Positions 63,201-64,000 of a DNA stretch of 64,000 bases are shown one piece after another; positions within the stretch are counted from its first letter, which is position 1, and every line of letters begins with the position of its first letter. The notes beneath the pieces were generated by a model. It worked only from the letters and a program-made list of their open reading frames with translations, had not been told where the DNA came from and ran no database searches. The DNA comes from Aphelocoma coerulescens. Its lineage: Eukaryota; Chordata; Aves; Passeriformes; Corvidae. Location of the stretch: assembly GCF_041296385.1 (NCBI RefSeq), contig NC_091017.1, positions 48,048,214-48,112,213 on the forward strand. Reading direction: 5' to 3'. Both the position numbers and the translations under genes were made by a program.

Positions 63201-64000
63201 CTATTGTCCTACTTAGTAATTCGGTTTTTGGAGTACTAACACAAGCACTTTTCTACTCTTCAGGGTTAGTACTGCTATTTGCTTTAGATTTGCCTTATCA
63301 CATATCACTGGCTCTTGGTAAGAAAATTCATCCCAAGCTACTGAGGTGATAGACTACCATTTGACTTTTCCTGAATATCAACTGAAATATAAGTTTTCAA
63401 TATTTTCAGGAGCATGTTTCTTTCTGTTCTATTTTTAATTTCGGAGATATTCACTACTAAGCTTATTATAAGCATGGCCCTGAACTCCAGAGGTACCTAG
63501 AACATAGCTTGGCACAGCTAAAATTCTTGCCATCTTAACATTTACCTATTTGTCCATGCATTAAAAATGCCAGTCTCCATGTGACTTATTTTATAATCCA
63601 ACGTGATGAAGAAGTATATGAGGATAAAGATTACTCAAGGACAGCAGCAGAGACACTGTTAGCATTCTTTATTTACACACTTCCTCCAAAGAAGTGAAGT
63701 GTCAAGAGAAAAAAGATGAAGAGAACATTAACTTCTGCTTTTCCTTCAATTTACTGAAAATAGTCAGCATGTTTAAAGTAAGTGATTGATACTCCTTTCA
63801 AGACCTCCAGGGCTACTCTGCTGCCCAGTGATTATATGAAGGAAAATGCATGCCTATATGAAATCCAATTTCCATTGATGGACACTTCTAAGTCTTGGGA
63901 ACATTAAGGGAAACCTGTAAATCCAAGTATTGAAAATGCAAGTGAAAGATCATAAAAGTGAGCCATAGCATAATATTATTTTCCTTTGATTTTATTTAAT
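60215..64000. other. Unique AT-rich non-coding sequence
   Basis: No gene or clear repeat is recognised. On the minus strand at about 61628-61650, TCACTGTTTTTCAG, CAGG and GTAAGTGC lie together (acceptor and strong donor four bases apart). This resembles a recursive-splice arrangement but does not fit the strict consensus. Slightly GC-richer DNA lies at about 60800-60970. Confidence 0.4.

Noticed and set aside
1..64000. tRNA, rRNA, CRISPR or prokaryotic gene systems
   Set aside because: No cloverleaf, box A/B pair, direct-repeat/spacer array or operon-like run of frames was seen on either strand.

Overview
This window looks like vertebrate nuclear DNA, most probably from a bird. It holds no complete gene that I recognise. 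The bird call rests mainly on interspersed repeats. There are four separate pieces of CR1 LINE: a 3' end with decayed reverse-transcriptase reading frames at about 25.5-26.4 kb, a 3'-terminal piece at 35.2-35.4 kb, a tail piece at 54.2-54.35 kb, and a much older reverse-transcriptase fragment at 7.7-7.96 kb. At least one ancient MIR-type SINE lies at 19.2 kb, with a probable second copy on the opposite strand at 43.1-43.2 kb. The background is AT-rich and very poor in CpG, stop codons are frequent in all frames, and there are no bacterial operon features. This is typical of a gene desert or a very long intron.

Layout. 0-5 kb: unique AT-rich sequence broken by a 481-bp (CTTTTT)n homopyrimidine tract at 3627-4107; most long open frames here are artefacts of that repeat. 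5.4-8 kb: an ancient palindromic repeat and the old CR1 reverse-transcriptase fragment. 8-25 kb: mostly unique sequence with a small tandem repeat, a MIR copy and several isolated splice-site-flanked frames. 25.2-26.45 kb: purine-rich DNA, then the largest CR1 copy. 32.2-32.8 kb: a GC-richer block with LTR-like features (a poly(A) signal, TG...CA ends, a 5-bp direct flank), proposed as a solo LTR. 35.2-54 kb: a short CR1 tail, an antisense MIR carrying usable splice sites, and a conspicuous CpG-dense island at 44.3-44.5 kb whose open frame follows a strong splice acceptor. 54-64 kb: a CR1 remnant, simple repeats and a GC-rich patch at 58.2-58.5 kb.

There is no gene cassette here whose parts can be shown to work together. 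The main open question is whether the splice-flanked open segments are real exons of one or more genes crossing the window or chance pseudoexons. The better ones are minus 2281-2356, plus 44290-44477, plus 45275-45358, plus 46744-46860 and plus 60118-60214. I do not recognise the protein product of any of them, and they lie on both strands. I found no tRNA, rRNA, CRISPR array, promoter CpG island of normal size, or undescribed system that I can defend.
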